Part shown: positions 1-11,793 of the stretch, in pieces
Layout: every line of letters starts with the position of its first letter
How positions within the stretch are numbered: the stretch's first letter is position 1
From: Arthrinium phaeospermum
Lineage: Eukaryota > Ascomycota > Sordariomycetes > Amphisphaeriales > Apiosporaceae
Assembly: GCA_006503535.1 (NCBI GenBank)
Contig: QYRS01000009.1
Location: forward strand, 1,054,001 to 1,118,000
Reading direction: 5' to 3'
DNA: 64,000 nucleotides
Notes under the pieces: model-generated
Database searches by the model: none
What the model saw: the letters and a program-made list of their open reading frames with translations, nothing else
Told to the model about the DNA's origin: nothing
Translations under genes and position numbers: made by a program

Positions 1-228
1 ATCCCTGAAGTGACTCCCAATTTTCTCTTTTTTTGCTTTCTTCGTATTAAATTACAAGGTAGGCAACTGCAGATGTCAGTCACTCGCTTACCGCACAGCC
101 GCGGCAGGTACTTTGACTCGGCGAGACTTCATCATTGGAATTGAGATCAAGGTGTACCAAGCTCTCGTGGTTGAGGCAAGCAGAGGAAATCACAATATTA
201 ACTACCAATTTATGAACGAGACTAGCTC

Positions 229-865
229 TCATCTATATTGCTGGGCCGCCCCCGCGGTAAAGAACATAGCAAAGATAATCCCAATCCCGCAGAACCACGT
301 CATGCTCCGCACCAGCGCCCACCGGGGGTTGTCCTGGAGCACCACGTAGACGACGTTGTACACGACGCGGCTCGCCAGGTAGAGCAGCGACAGGATATTG
401 GCCACGACGGGGTGCACGCCCTGCACGTTGACGGCCGCGACGGCGGCGGCGTAGAAGGCGAGCGTCTCGAGCCCGTTGGCGAAGGCGGCCTCGGCGCGCA
501 GGATGCGGGCTTTGGTCTGGAGAGGAAGGAAGAGGTTAGTCATCCGATCATAAGTCATGTGTCACGTGCTTGCTGTGTGCGGTGGGGCCAAGCGACAGGG
601 AGTGGCATAGAGACGGGAGGTAGTCCTACCTTATCGTCCAGGTCATCCGCCTTGAGAATCGCGGGCTGGTACCGCTTCGGGTCGGCGGGATCCAGGTACT
701 TCAGGCCCAGGGAAAAGCTGTAGAGCTTGGGCAGGAAAAGGAGCACGAATGCGGCAGGCACCTGGTGGAATGTCAGTTAGTTGGTCCCATAATACGATAG
801 GGGGAGTCGATTGACCGGGGTATACTCACTGTGAAAAAGGTGAAGTTTTTGTCAAAGCTACCCAT
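229..865 (-). CDS. MAPEG-family membrane protein
   Basis: Three exons read on the minus strand: 865-830, 761-630 and 516-229, giving 151 residues. Both introns have GT...AG ends (donors GTGAGT and GTAGGA) and lie between codons. The first exon encodes only MGSFDKNFTFFT. The protein has about four hydrophobic segments and the MAPEG-like stretch RAEAAFANGLE, followed by a helix with NxxSLLYLASRVVYN. Length (about 150 aa) and layout match the MAPEG family (microsomal glutathione transferase/eicosanoid-metabolism relatives). Fungal members are mostly uncharacterised, so the substrate is unknown. The stop follows the motif AAQQYR. The family is recognised with good confidence; the enzymatic role is not shown by the sequence. 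Confidence 0.8.
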
Positions 866-1778
866 TGTTGCGTCGCTATGGGGACTGGATGGCAGGAAAG
901 ATCTAAAGGGTGGTGTCAAATAGGGTACTGTTGTTTGAATAAGCTTCTCTTGGCAATCTTTGGTTGAAGAAGCTTGGGTATTGGTAATGTTGAAGTCAGT
1001 TTAAACATTGTCGGCCCTGTTTCAATCTAGGCGACCGAGAATGTGGCGCGCGTCGAAGATGAAACACGGGGTTGTATCGTGCCGGGGGATGCGCTATCCG
1101 AGCGGAGCAGCCGTCCAATCTTCCCAACAAATGGCGGCCGGAAAGCAACGAATCATATTTGCCAATCAAAAAGTATTTACAGCTGCTTCTGACGTGTTTT
1201 CGTTCTCATATTCGCGACGCTCATTCTCCCCAACCTTGCGCACACCAATTGACGCTTTCATCAGCTTGCAGGCCGCGATCATTCTTACAGAAACTCTGAG
1301 ATCGTCTACACTGGGTCTGAAGTCTGGACATGTCAATTTCGGGTTCTCGGGAGAACCAACTTTGCAGACATGAGGCCAAACGGCCAATGATCGTCGATAA
1401 CAGGTAATTACCGTGGGATCTGAATGGGAGTTGGTAACTTGGTAGCAGCACGTACATTGCATAGGCTTCGCCCTAATACTCTTCCCGTCAACCGATGCGA
1501 ATCTTATTAGGCCTCGACTGTGATGGGTGCATTCTTGGGACTAGATTGGTGGGTCAAACCCACCACCTGCTGAGATAAGCTTAAATGCACCTACATCGTC
1601 AACAGCGTGGGACTTTAGAACTTGCAGGCGATGCATGGGGGCTTGGTAGCGGTCAATAGCTCATCAAATCACGCTGTCCAGGTTTCTTCTTAACTCTGTT
1701 ATTACAGACCAATGCAAGGCTGCCTATGGAAGACGGATGATACATGGCCTAGAGCTTTACGCTATCGTGGACAGCATT
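866..1778. other. Intergenic, no gene seen
   Basis: Only short overlapping open frames without family features. It holds the promoter of the MAPEG gene (right of 865) and the 3' side of the secreted-protein gene. Sequence near 1779-1870 could be the last exon of that neighbour. Confidence 0.5.
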
Positions 1779-1935
1779 CTAGAAGTCGAAGGCGAAAAGT
1801 AGATTGCTAGTCAGGAGGAATATTGCGTATAACTTGAGGCAAACGGCAGAAGAAGCGCCAGCGGTTGGTACTGTTGGGCTTCCAGTAGGTTGGGGCTTTT
1901 CGATACGTTAGTCTGATGGTGTTTGGGAGATTAGG

Positions 1936-2577
1936 TCAACAACAAAGGGTTCTACTGACGGTATTGGTGCTGTGGGTACTGCTAGTTACAGATGAACTGA
2001 GCGACGCAATGGCCGTTGCCCTATCAGAAACAGAGGAGGCAGTGGATGGGCCATGGGTGGTGGAAGGTCCCGCTGTCGACACTCTCGCGTCGCTGGTAGT
2101 AGTCGATCCTTTGGGCGGAGTGGCTGTGCTGGGCTCCTTGGCAGCGGGGATCGCCACCGGCACATTAGACGTCTTATCGGTCCCAGGCGTGGTGGGCAGA
2201 TTGCATGAGCTCGCCGTCTTGGAGAGAGCGCCGCCGTAGTACATCCAAATACCGTAGTTGTCAGGACCGGCACAAGCGAGACAAGCCGCGTAGTCAGTCA
2301 AGAAGGTCTTGTCGTGACAAGGGTCTCCGCCCCGAGAGGCAATGATAGACTGGCCTAAGTAACGCATGTTAGGACCGACATTTCTTTTCTGATAAAGCAG
2401 AGGTGCGCCCAAGAACTTACCGCAGTTGTCGTGACAGTTGTATGCCGGGCTGCCAGGCTCCGGCATCTGCTGGCGCTTGGCGAGGTGAGCGGCGAGCTCG
2501 TTGCTGTGCACGTACAGACCTTCGGCGGCTGCCATCGCAGCAAGCGAGGCAAGAACGAGACCTTTGATGGTGGACAT
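1936..2577 (-). CDS. Secreted Cys-rich protein with Ser/Thr-rich tail
   Basis: Start chosen at the ATG at 2577 (MSTIKGLVLASLAAMAAAEG), which begins a clear signal peptide; the upstream extension in the same frame adds nothing signal-like. An intron 2420-2355 (donor GTAAGT, acceptor CTTAG, branch CCTAAC) is 66 nt long, so the frame stays open through it. Removed, it joins CHDNCG to QSIIASRGGDPC. The mature part has a Cys cluster (CHDNCG, GDPC, YAACLACAG) typical of uncharacterised fungal wall or surface proteins, then a long Ser/Thr/Pro tail likely to be O-glycosylated. As modelled it is about 191 aa and ends without a GPI signal. A different 3' splice (donor near 1987, acceptor near 1869) would add a hydrophobic GPI-type tail ending at a stop at 1779. 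Function unknown. Confidence 0.65.
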   Translation of the reverse strand: MSTIKGLVLASLAAMAAAEGLYVHSNELAAHLAKRQQMPEPGSPAYNCHDNCGKFLGAPLLYQKRNVGPNMRYLGQSIIASRGGDPCHDKTFLTDYAACLACAGPDNYGIWMYYGGALSKTASSCNLPTTPGTDKTSNVPVAIPAAKEPSTATPPKGSTTTSDARVSTAGPSTTHGPSTASSVSDRATAIASLSSSVTSSTHSTNTVSRTLCC

Positions 2578-3873
2578 TGTGAGATGTGTAGATGACCAAT
2601 CGAGCGACAACAAGCCAGCGAGATTTGGGCGGGATTCGATATCAAGTTTGATCTCCGTGTGTTCGGGGTCTACAGATTTCCTTCGGGGAACGATTGGTTG
2701 TTATAAGCGACGCAGATGGGGTTGATGATATTCAAGCATGAAGGGTCATATTACTGAAGCAACACGGTTCCGATATTCGGCAAGCGAGGTTGGTTTTGTT
2801 GCAATGGTTCAAAGGTGAACAGCAGACTGCAGCGTTTGAGCCTCTGTCATTCTTCCTAGATGAAGTCCGTAGCTCGGATCGGAATTGAGTGGCCAACTGC
2901 TCACCATCGCCTGGCAACCCCCGATACTCCTACGAGGTGGCATGGGTTGTTGCAGGGTTATCCTTTGGAGTCTGTCACCTAGCCTCTTCATTGGCTACTC
3001 TGAATACGACTTCCACGTTGGCATAGCAATTAGCCTGTGGGGACTCGGACCCGGAGTCCGCGGCGTGACACTCCGAGTTAGCATGTGTTAGATAACTCTC
3101 TGCTCCGGGTAAGAGTTTTCCTTCATGGCGTCTGGAGAGGTGGGCATGATCTTGGACCGATGGTCGGACCCGGACGTACTAGAGTCTGGCCATCATGATG
3201 CAATGCAACGTGGTGCTGATTTGGGACCGGGATGTCTCGTTATCTCTCGGATCAAAAGTGGGACAAGTGATCCTGAAGGGGGCCACTGATTGGACTGTGT
3301 CTATATTGCCCCCCTTTTCCACAAACCATCTGATAAGATGGTTTTGATAATTTTGCTTGGCATTGAATGTGCCCAGCCAATAGTCCACTTCAGCTGCGGC
3401 GTATCTAGGATCAGGACTCCAAACATCTCGTCGCGTCATGGCAGTGGCGACCAAACAGGTGCTTCAAATGGGTTATTTTGATTGCAATCGTGTACAATTT
3501 CCTATCTCGAGAGCCGGCGCTCATCCACCCAGCATCCCTGTCCAGTTTCGAGCTCATCAATGGTTGGACAGGAGTCGCGGCTCGATGGTCGTACGAGGAG
3601 AGAATTCTACATTGCTAGCTCAGGTTTGCATGTGATGGTGTATGGTGGTAACATCGGCAGATGGCCTGCGTATTACGAGCGAGTCCTACCGTTGCCGGAG
3701 TCTGACCCGGACTTTTCTCAGCCGGTGCCCCTCACTTGCTGTATGCTTTCGCATAAAACCGTTTTCGTCCCCCGACTTGAAGCCAAAGGTGCTGCTTGAA
3801 CCTGGATTTGTTGAAGCCCGGGTGTTCCACCACAATCCTGACAGTGCTAACAACTACGTCCCATCAACGGACC
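2578..3873. other. Intergenic, no gene seen
   Basis: Divergent promoter space between the secreted-protein gene (-) and the BIM1-like gene (+). Open frames here are short and lack ATG starts or domains. A signal-peptide exon for the BIM1-like gene should lie here if it exists, but I found no convincing one. Confidence 0.45.
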
Positions 3874-4903
3874 ATGGCTCAGCAATTCCACGGACAAGGA
3901 GCAGAGGGCACCGAGATGGGCCCTGTCGCCTTCTTGTGGCCCAGCGACCGGCCTTGGAGCGCGGCAGCAGACAACATCAGCCCTTGCGGTAGCGCCTCGG
4001 GAGTAACAAACAGGACCATTTTCCCTCTATGTGAGTCACGGTCTTAGTGGTCTGGAAGTATACCGCCTATCAAAGTCTTTACCTTGCTCACCACAATCCG
4101 CAACCCCAACAGCCCAAGGAGAGGTCGCGTTGTCTATCGCCGATGAGGCATATCAGGTGGCATTCAAGATTGCTTATGACAATGGCAAGTCTTCAATACT
4201 CATCCACGATTATTCCAATACCTAACCACGATTACCCCCCGTCATATGAATAATGGGTCTTTGGCTGATCGGGCTTCTCAGAACCCCACGTGCAGAGTGA
4301 CTTCAGCCACCAAGTCGTTAGTAATATCACCGAAATCGAGCCGGGGCACCAGTGCTACAAGATTGCCCCCATTCCCGAGTCGGTCAAGGCTGGGAGCAAC
4401 GCGACCATCCAGCTCGAGTACTGGGCGTCCGATGCGAAAGAGCAAGGTGGTGCGAAGCAGAGCTTCTTCGCCTGCGCAGATGTCGTACGTCTCGTCCATT
4501 CTGGTTCCAGTCCACAAGTGATAAGTCATTGTCCTTGGTATCGCTGACACCAAACACCACGGGATGACAGACATTCGTCGAAGCCAAGGACTTCACGCTC
4601 AGCGTGCCTTGCTTCAATGTGACCACCTCCGATTTCAACCCGCAGCCCAAGACCCCAACCGATGTGGGAGGGGCCTCGACTCCCGCCTCGGTTGCTTCTC
4701 CGGCAGGAGGACTCACGGCCGGAGAGAAGGCTGGCATCGCCGTGGGTACCATCGTTGGTTCCTTCGCAGTTGTGGGTCTCCTGGCGTTCAAGCTCCTGCG
4801 AAAGAAGAGAACTCGGGTGGCCGATGATGTCGAAAGCCCAACACGCCACGCCGCCCAGAAGGGGGCCAGCGATGCCATGTCTGAGCACTCTTCTCGTATG
4901 TAG
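3874..4903 (+). CDS. BIM1/X325-like copper protein, membrane-anchored
   Basis: Exons 3874(or 3883)-4030, 4113-4184, 4282-4484 and 4571-4903; about 254 aa. Introns: GTGAGT...CAG; GCAAGT...CAG (a GC-AG intron); GTACGT...CAG. Phases agree throughout. Family features are SPCGSASGVTNRTIFPL, GHQCYK, GSNATIQLEYWAS, FFACADVTFVEA and VPCFNV, the conserved Cys/Asn pattern of BIM1-like (X325, LPMO-related) proteins linked to copper handling at the fungal surface. A Thr/Pro/Ser linker is followed by one transmembrane helix (AGIAVGTIVGSFAVVGLLAF) and a basic LLRKKR stop-transfer, so it looks like a type I membrane protein and not a GPI protein. The start is unsettled: the N-terminus (MAQQFHGQG) has no signal peptide, and CTAAC plus CAG just before 3883 look like an intron end, suggesting a missed upstream exon. 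Confidence 0.7.
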
Positions 4904-5518
4904 GTGTATACGATGTTCCTCTTATGAACTCTTCAATCCCTTGGGAGATTAGAGCTCTGGCCAACTGGGATCGGGAGGGTAGCTTTGGGATGGGTTGAGA
5001 CGCCGTCATGAACGAAATGTGGTTACAATCAAATATATATTGAGAGTACCTGCTCATGAAGTTTTGAAAGACTTATGTTGTCCAATGAATTACTTTATTT
5101 GCCAAGTAAAGGTGTTCCTTCGATATAGCCGTTGGTAAATGCTGCTCTGAAGACGCATCCACTCAGTCTGGGCTCTGACCGTCCAGGCAACAGCCTGAGA
5201 GGCTCCACCACAGGTGTAATTAGCGGGCTCCATCAGTATGAGCCGATTTGGTCGACATGAGACAGACTCACTACGAAAAGACAGCAACGCACCTATTTCT
5301 CCTTGGCGTACGACACCAACCACTAGCCGCCTTGGTGGCCAGAACACTTGCAGCATTATGTCAAACCATCCGCATAGACTCCCACCCCTGGTATCTCTCA
5401 ACAAATGGATCCCCGGCGACCCCGAGGGGCAAGAAGAGTTGGATGACTTCAAACTCATCGAGAAAGTTTGCGAAGGACAACCCTACCTTACCCCGGAGAT
5501 CATGAGTGCAGGATCGTC
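4904..5518. other. Intergenic, no gene seen
   Basis: Short frames only. The stretch 5400-5500 is open in more than one frame, but the conserved-looking protein sequence begins at the ATG at 5519. Confidence 0.45.
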
Positions 5519-6474
5519 ATGGACCCCTTTCGGAAGCGCAATACAAATGCCGTCCTTACGCTTTGGAATTTGGCCACACATGCTCACCCGGGTGACTACC
5601 GCGCCCGGACCTGGGGCTACACCATCGTCCGCACCGCATACGACGACGATCAGAGGGAAAACGGAGCGGGTGCGGGCAGCTGGGACGCCAAGTTCCAGCG
5701 CGCGCTCACAGCGATCCGGCGGGCCGTCCAAGCCCCTACGAGCAGGAACTCGCCCGCATCAACGAGGAAATACGGCCGTTTATCGAGAACCCCCACAACC
5801 GCTGGCCCGCAGGCCACCCCACGAAGGCCGACCGCCGCGCCGAGGACGAGCTCGACAGGCGCTTCGTCAACGACGTCCTGGAGGACCCGGCGGTCCTGGC
5901 CGACGCCACCGTGAGCCAGATCAGCCACTACTTCCGCCAATGGGCGCTGGTCCGCTGGAGGCCCAAAGGGCCGGACGGCAGGCCGACCCTGTACCAGCCC
6001 CTCGGATACGCGAAGCGGCGCCTCAAAACGTGCATCCTCCTGGACGCCGAGACCATCGAGCAGCTGCAGGGGGCGGGAGGTGCGGTCGGCGCGGCGGCGG
6101 CGGTGGAGCTGTACCCGCGGCTGGGGGAGTTTTGGGTCAAGATGGTCGAGGCGGAGCCGCAGCTGCGCATGGACCGGTACGATGTTCGCGAGGGCGGACC
6201 TCGGTGGTGTGATTGTTATCGGGTGCGGCTCAGCGATCTCGAGCACTTCTGGTTCGCGACGGGGGCGGGCGATGAGGATGTTGCACAGAAGACGCGGGAG
6301 GCGGACCCGGGGGACAATAGTATTCGCTATTTTAACCGGGATTACGAGGAGACGCTTGCCATGGCCGATAAATCAGCTTTTGACTGGATGCGGATTGAGT
6401 CAGAGCTGCTTCCACAAACCAGGACGGTCGTGCCGCGGGAAGAAAGGATGGATATTTCGAGTCTTTTGGAGTAG
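5519..6474 (+). CDS. Conserved fungal protein of unknown function, one-base break
   Basis: Starts MDPFRKRNTNAVLTLW and contains RTWGYTIVRTAYDDD, a pattern I associate with a large uncharacterised Sordariomycete family. The reading frame runs from 5519 to about 5732 (ending IRRAVQA). It then continues as good protein (YEQELARINEEIRPF...) one frame over, to the stop at 6474. The shift coincides with a CCCC run at 5733-5736 and corresponds to one missing base. No intron fits: both sides read as coding up to the break. About 318 residues in total, rich in charged residues, with no signal peptide, membrane segment or catalytic motif that I recognise. It may be a sequencing error or a recent pseudogene. 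The role is unknown. Confidence 0.6.
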
Positions 6475-6734
6475 AGGCTGCGAGAAGAGAAGTGGCCTGG
6501 TATGAGTCAACCGTCACACACACGGGCTCCTTGTTTGCATAGGTCCTTTAGAGAACGTGTGTGAAGAGGGATTTGGCGAGGAATCGTTGGTTGGTGTGAC
6601 AATAATAAGATGCCGGTGGTTATAGTGCGGTGCTCATCGGCGCTGAGAAATCGAGGCATGCATTATAACTCGTGGTTGCTGAGATTCCCTACCCTTGGTG
6701 TTCGAGAGAAAATGATGTTCTCTCCACGCGCCTT

Positions 6735-9222
6735 CTAAATAAGAGAAATCGTTCTAGTGTTCCCAATACCCCCCCAAAGCTCTCTGACCCTCTTCGTACA
6801 TTCTTCGTCAGTGGCCTTACGGTCACCTAGCCCCCATCTAGGATCCAGCTTTTCCCCGTCCCTCGTGGAAAAAACACACGGTGGTATTCTGTCAACTTCT
6901 ACGTCTGCGTTCCAATGACGCTGGGCCTTTTCGGATACCCACGGACAAATCTCGAAAAGTCCAACCCGGCTAAACTTCCTGCTCTCCCCTTCATACTGTA
7001 ACAGCAAACCGGCTACAGTTTGAGGATCCCTAGAATGATTTTTCTTCCGCGCAGTGACAAAAAGAAAGAATGGTGATTTATCGGCCAAAGATGTCACCTT
7101 TCCGCGTGTTTTCGTGTTCGGTTTTCGATCCCAGTGAAGTTTACGACAGATATTGCTGCCTCCCCAAAAGATATATCCAAGATCTGGATGGGGACTTCCG
7201 AGCCTTAGATCAGCCTGAGCCTTTTCTTCTTTCTTTAGTCTCCGCTGGTCTCTCATGTCCTGAATGTATGTTGCAACTCGGGCATATTTACTGACTGGAC
7301 TTGACATCCAAGGTAGGTTGCTGTGTGGCAAGCAGACCAACAGTCCGCGTAAGCTGAGTGTAGCTGAGTCGACTGCACCATAGGGATCCTCATCTGATAC
7401 AAATCTTGGTGTGAGACCCACAAACTGAAATTCATCGTCGGCAACCACGGTTGGATCCCAATACCGAAAAGGCGGTCCGTAATACTCCCAGGAAACCTTT
7501 CCACAGCCGCTAGCCCAACTCCACGACATGGTTGGGCTTTCCCGTCTATTGGTTATGTTTCTCCACAGTAGATCAACATGCAGAGATGATCGCCAATGAC
7601 CACAAATGTAGTCATCCTCTATCGCCCGTGCAAAAGCTCGCGCAACGCTCGATATGGCAGGTAATCGGTCTTTGGGGTAAGTGAGCTCCATATCTGTGTA
7701 AACCTGGACAATTTTATACCAGCTAGCCAGCAAATTGTTCCGGCGGAGTCCTGTATACTTCCCATTCATTACGTCCGTGGCAACACTGAGAACTCGATCG
7801 TTATAGCGTTGTTGCTGATGATAAAGAAGCCAGCCATCGCAGTCTTTAAACGTGGATCCGCCGTGCAGGCAGCTCCAATATGTCTGGTGGTTCCCAAACC
7901 TTAGGAATCGTCCTGATGATAACCTCTCTTGCAAAGTCCAACCCCTGTCTTCCCAAGGCTCAGGTATGTAACCCTCTTCAATTGTGGCAATGATACTGTT
8001 GGGTTCGGCACTGTAAATGTCATCGCTGACGAGACTGAAGATCGTGTTGGGGCAAATGGCTCCCGTGGCTTCGCGAGGTGAAAGGAAGCCTTCGGTAACA
8101 CTGGCTGATCTGGATGCGATGATTGTGAAAGCGGCGTTCCTGTAAACATCGTGCATATGGATGATGTCATGTGCTTTCTCCGTAATATCGTCCTGCATTA
8201 TGCATAAAGCATCAATCCACAAGTATTGGAATCCCAATTCCCTGGTAACTTTGATAGCATCTTGAACAGTTAGATCCAACTGCTCCAGGCTGATACCTTC
8301 GAGGAGGCGCCGCTTTTCCAGCCTTGACAAGACAACCTTCTGGCCTTGACTTCCCCAGCAATAGGAAAGCGCAACATACGGTGTACGAAAGTGCGGTTTC
8401 GTCTCGATGATTCGAACATTGTCCTCCAGATCAAGGCCTTTGAGATCCAGTAGAATACGGGGCACCGAAGAAGGTGCATCCTGAATCCCACAGCCGTGGG
8501 TCTGGGTGCAGAGATTGATCCAGTGCCTTGCGAGGGCAAATGACGACGCGCTCCGGGTTCCACGTTTATGGGGGAGGCAAAGTGCTCACTTCCAAGCACG
8601 CGCCCGCCTGCGACTATCAGCTATGCCACAACAAGAAGCTATTACACCTACTGAACTTACTGGGATAACCAAAAACTATCAGATTGTGCGATATTCCAGC
8701 ACCTCCTGCCAGGTTCACTTCTATTTTGTGTAGCACAGTCTCGTTACACCGACCCTCGGGGATGTCGCGAATCAGCTTCACGCTGATACTTTTCGCATCT
8801 AACCCATTGATGCAGGGGTCCATAGAGGTCTTCCAACCATTGTAGTCACAATGCTCCTGTAGAGCCGGGGGGAGGTCTGGATTCGAGATATCATATGGGT
8901 CGAGGACATCCTGGTCAGCAGCCACCTCTGAGTTCTTACTGCTCTCCAAGGACAAGAGACACCTAGTGAGTGAACTTATCAATGACCACCATTTGCATCC
9001 AGATTTAGCTAGTTCTCCAACTCGGGCTTTCGTTTCCACAATCTGGCAGAGTAGCTCCTTGCTATAAGGGTAAAACGGGTCGAACGGAGGATTCAAAGCA
9101 GAAAGCACCGCCTCGCAATGCTGGCATCTATGTGCCGGCAGTTGTCCATAGGCTGTAACTTTACGCTTCAACGGGATTATCTCAGACCGGTACAAGGGAT
9201 CGATGCCCAGAAAGATTTCCAT
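6735..9222 (-). CDS. HET-domain (heterokaryon incompatibility) protein
   Basis: Two exons, 9222-8661 and 8584-6735, joined by an intron with donor GTAAGT and acceptor TGAG; about 803 aa. After a roughly 200-residue N-terminal region the protein shows the pre-HET signature (ALARHWINLC...HGC, then PRILLDL). The HET domain follows at about residues 245-390: YVALSYCWG, LWIDALCIMQDD, MHDVYRNAAFTIIAS and WEDRGWTLQERLSS. HET domains mediate allorecognition cell death when different strains fuse, though many family copies have no known role. The C-terminal half has no NACHT or repeat domain. The acceptor was placed to avoid an in-frame stop just upstream (near 8585); another acceptor is possible. The family call is firm; its specific function is not. 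Confidence 0.85.
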
Positions 9223-10791
9223 AGTCTGCTAATGTGGTGTGTTGTGCGGTCGTTCGTCTCGGAATGATGCCGACCAAGATGAGATTTGTTTTCGGTCGCT
9301 GCCTAAAGCAATACCTCTCACCATCTCGTCACATGACCTCAGCAAGAATCTCATATTTACGCCACCTAATTTATACGAGACTCACTTCGGTGCCAAGGCC
9401 GTACGAAGCCTTACATACCCGGTCTGGGCCAGCGTGGCTGAAAGTGGCTTGCGCGAATGTATCAGAGGAGGGGGTGGCGTCGGCGAGGGGCGGCTGGTAA
9501 GGGGCTGATACAGACCGGGGGTTGCTGGCGATGGGAGGGTACTGGAGGCTTGGGGATGGAAAGCTTGCGTCGGGGCGCAATGAATGTGGTATTGATGATG
9601 GACAAGTAGTGACGGGGTGGAGAGGGAGGGAGTGGTCAAAGTCCAAGAGAGATGGCTTGGCGGCAGAAGAGTGCCGACATAGACGATGGCAGCTGGCAGC
9701 AGGCCGTCATTGACGAGGATCATATCCCCTTGATGGCGAGAACGATGCTCCCACCAGATTATGCTGTACTGTACATACCAGTGATCAATTGGTGCTGTTG
9801 GCATAACGTTTATTCCGTTGAATGAAATACCCGATTGGATAAACTGGCCTATCAATTATCCACGGGAAGTACTGTACGAAAGGCAGCGTTTTCGCCATCA
9901 AAGGGATACAACCGAGCATGAAGCGCTTAATAGATAGTTGACCACAAGAATATGTGTATGGTTGCTACAGCCCTCCAATAGCCGTATCAGCTTGAGCCGA
10001 CCCCAAGAACCGTTCAGAATCCTTGTCCAGGCTGAAAACATACCATTATGCTACGTTGATATATTTTCTACTTGCACCCCGCCGTTGAGGCTTGATTGAT
10101 ACCGGTCTTCCATTCACTCGGCCCCGCCTAATCTTTACCTCCAGAAAGTACCGTGGCCGTGTTCGCGATCCTCGTTGTTTTCCTTAAATTGACGTTAGTA
10201 AGCAGCGTATGAGACTCTGGTAGGTATGACGCAATCAACCAATCATGACGTCCTATGAGAGACAGTTGGTTCAGCTGCGCCAGCCGCCAAGAAGCTGAGG
10301 TCGACCCAAACGCCTCGCCCCCAAGAGCCTCGCCATGAGAAGACCCCGTCCGTTTTTACACATCTGCGCCCTGCTATTATTGAACCAGAGAGTTATTTCA
10401 GGCAGCCGAGTTTCAGACGATCGACCCAGCGATCGACAGGTTTTGCGAGCAACTGCAAGCATTTGCAGATTTGGGCAGCTGCAATCAATGCACGCCTGGA
10501 AATACATGTTGATAAAAATAGGCTGTTGTTTTCTTTTAGCCTCGTCGCTTACTATGTCGTACCATTTTGAGATAATGTATGTAGTTCGTAGTAATTCCGC
10601 CCCTGGTCTTTTGAAGAGAAAAACAGCCTTGAGACTTGGGGGCATACAAACCTAAGAAGATATAAATGGGTGAGCTTGCCTATGTTCAAGGTCTGTAGTC
10701 ACATCAACCTTCACATAGCAACTCAAGCACAATTGATCAGCTCTGGAAATTCAATTAGCAATCATTCATCCGCGTCAATAGCAAGTTCACG
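9223..10791. other. Intergenic, no gene seen
   Basis: Divergent space between the HET gene and the NLP gene. Open frames around 9380-9855 and 10270-10655 are low-complexity or lack features and were not accepted as genes. Confidence 0.5.
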
Positions 10792-11793
10792 ATGTCTTCC
10801 CTTACCTTCCAAACTCTCTCCCTGAAGAGTGTCTTGCTCCTCGTAGCGGCCATGGCTCCGGCCGTGGATGCCGCCGGACTCCTCCGGCGCGATCCACCCA
10901 AGGCCTTGCCCGGCTGCGCTACGGACGCAGACAAGCGGTTCCAACCTGGTAAGTAGCCCTCCATGGGCGGCGAATGCCCGAGCCAAGGTGACACTACCAA
11001 GTAGTCAAGCAAACCACTAAAACACGCCCCCTTATCGCAGTCATGGACTTCGACAAAGACGGCTGCTACAACAGCCCCGCCGTCGACGCCGCCGGCACCA
11101 TCGCGACGGGCCTCAAGTGCGGCGGCGACAAGAACGGCCACTGCCGCGACAAGTCGGACCTGGACAACAACAACGTGTACTCGCGGGCCCGCTGCAACAA
11201 CGGCTGGTGCGCCCACATGTACGCCTACTACTTCGAGAAGGACCAGTCGGTCCACGGGTCCTGCGGCGTGGGCCACCGCCACGACTGGGAGCACGTCACC
11301 GTCTGGGCGCGCGAGGGGGCCGACCGCGCCGCCTACGTCGCCGTCTCGCAGCACAAGGGGTGGGAGGTGAAAGACGCGGCCGACGTGCGGTTCGAGGGCG
11401 CGCGGCCCAAGGTCGTGTATCACCAGGACGGCGGGCTGACGCACGATTTCCGGTTTGCGAATGAGGCGGATGATAAGGTGGAGAATCATTATGGGAAGTG
11501 GTTTGTAAGTGCCCCATTGCTCAAGACAACCCAGAGAGAAAGAAAAGAAACGTAACGTACTCGGTCTTTTCACTGACGCTGACTTCTCCCAGTCTGGCGC
11601 TCTCCTCAGCTGGAACGGCCTCCCAGATACAGTCCGCACGGCTCTCGTCAACGGCGATTTCGGTGCTGCCTACCTCAACTTCAAGGACGAGGGTGGCTTC
11701 AGCAACAAGCTCAAGGACGCAAAAGGCGGCAAGGACATCCCTCTCGATGTTTCATCTGACAACGAGAACTCACCCGGGACTCCTCAATGCTAG
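10792..11793 (+). CDS. NEP1-like protein (NLP/NPP1 domain), secreted
   Basis: Exons 10792-10948, 11041-11504 and 11593-11793; 273 aa. Both introns have GTAAGT donors and CAG acceptors, and the phases match. The N-terminus is a signal peptide with hydrophobic core VLLLVAAMAPAVDA, followed by LLRRD, a possible Kex2-type site. The NPP1 domain contains the family hallmark GHRHDWE at about residues 130-140, along with AYYFEKDQ, WEHVTVWARE and HDFRFAN. Known NLPs are secreted proteins that bind plant sphingolipids and damage eudicot membranes, or act as pattern triggers; some are non-toxic. Several additional cysteines (GCATD, GCYNS, LKCGG, GHC, RCNN, GWC, GSCG) make it unlike the simple two-Cys type. 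No frame break is seen and the hallmark is intact. Activity cannot be judged from sequence. Confidence 0.93.

Noticed and set aside
6475..6734. Further coding sequence between the unknown gene and the HET gene
   Set aside because: Only 260 bases of convergent 3' flank; no open frame with features.
10335..10655. 106-codon plus-strand frame upstream of the NLP gene
   Set aside because: Overlaps an opposing frame, has no features, and lies in the NLP promoter region.
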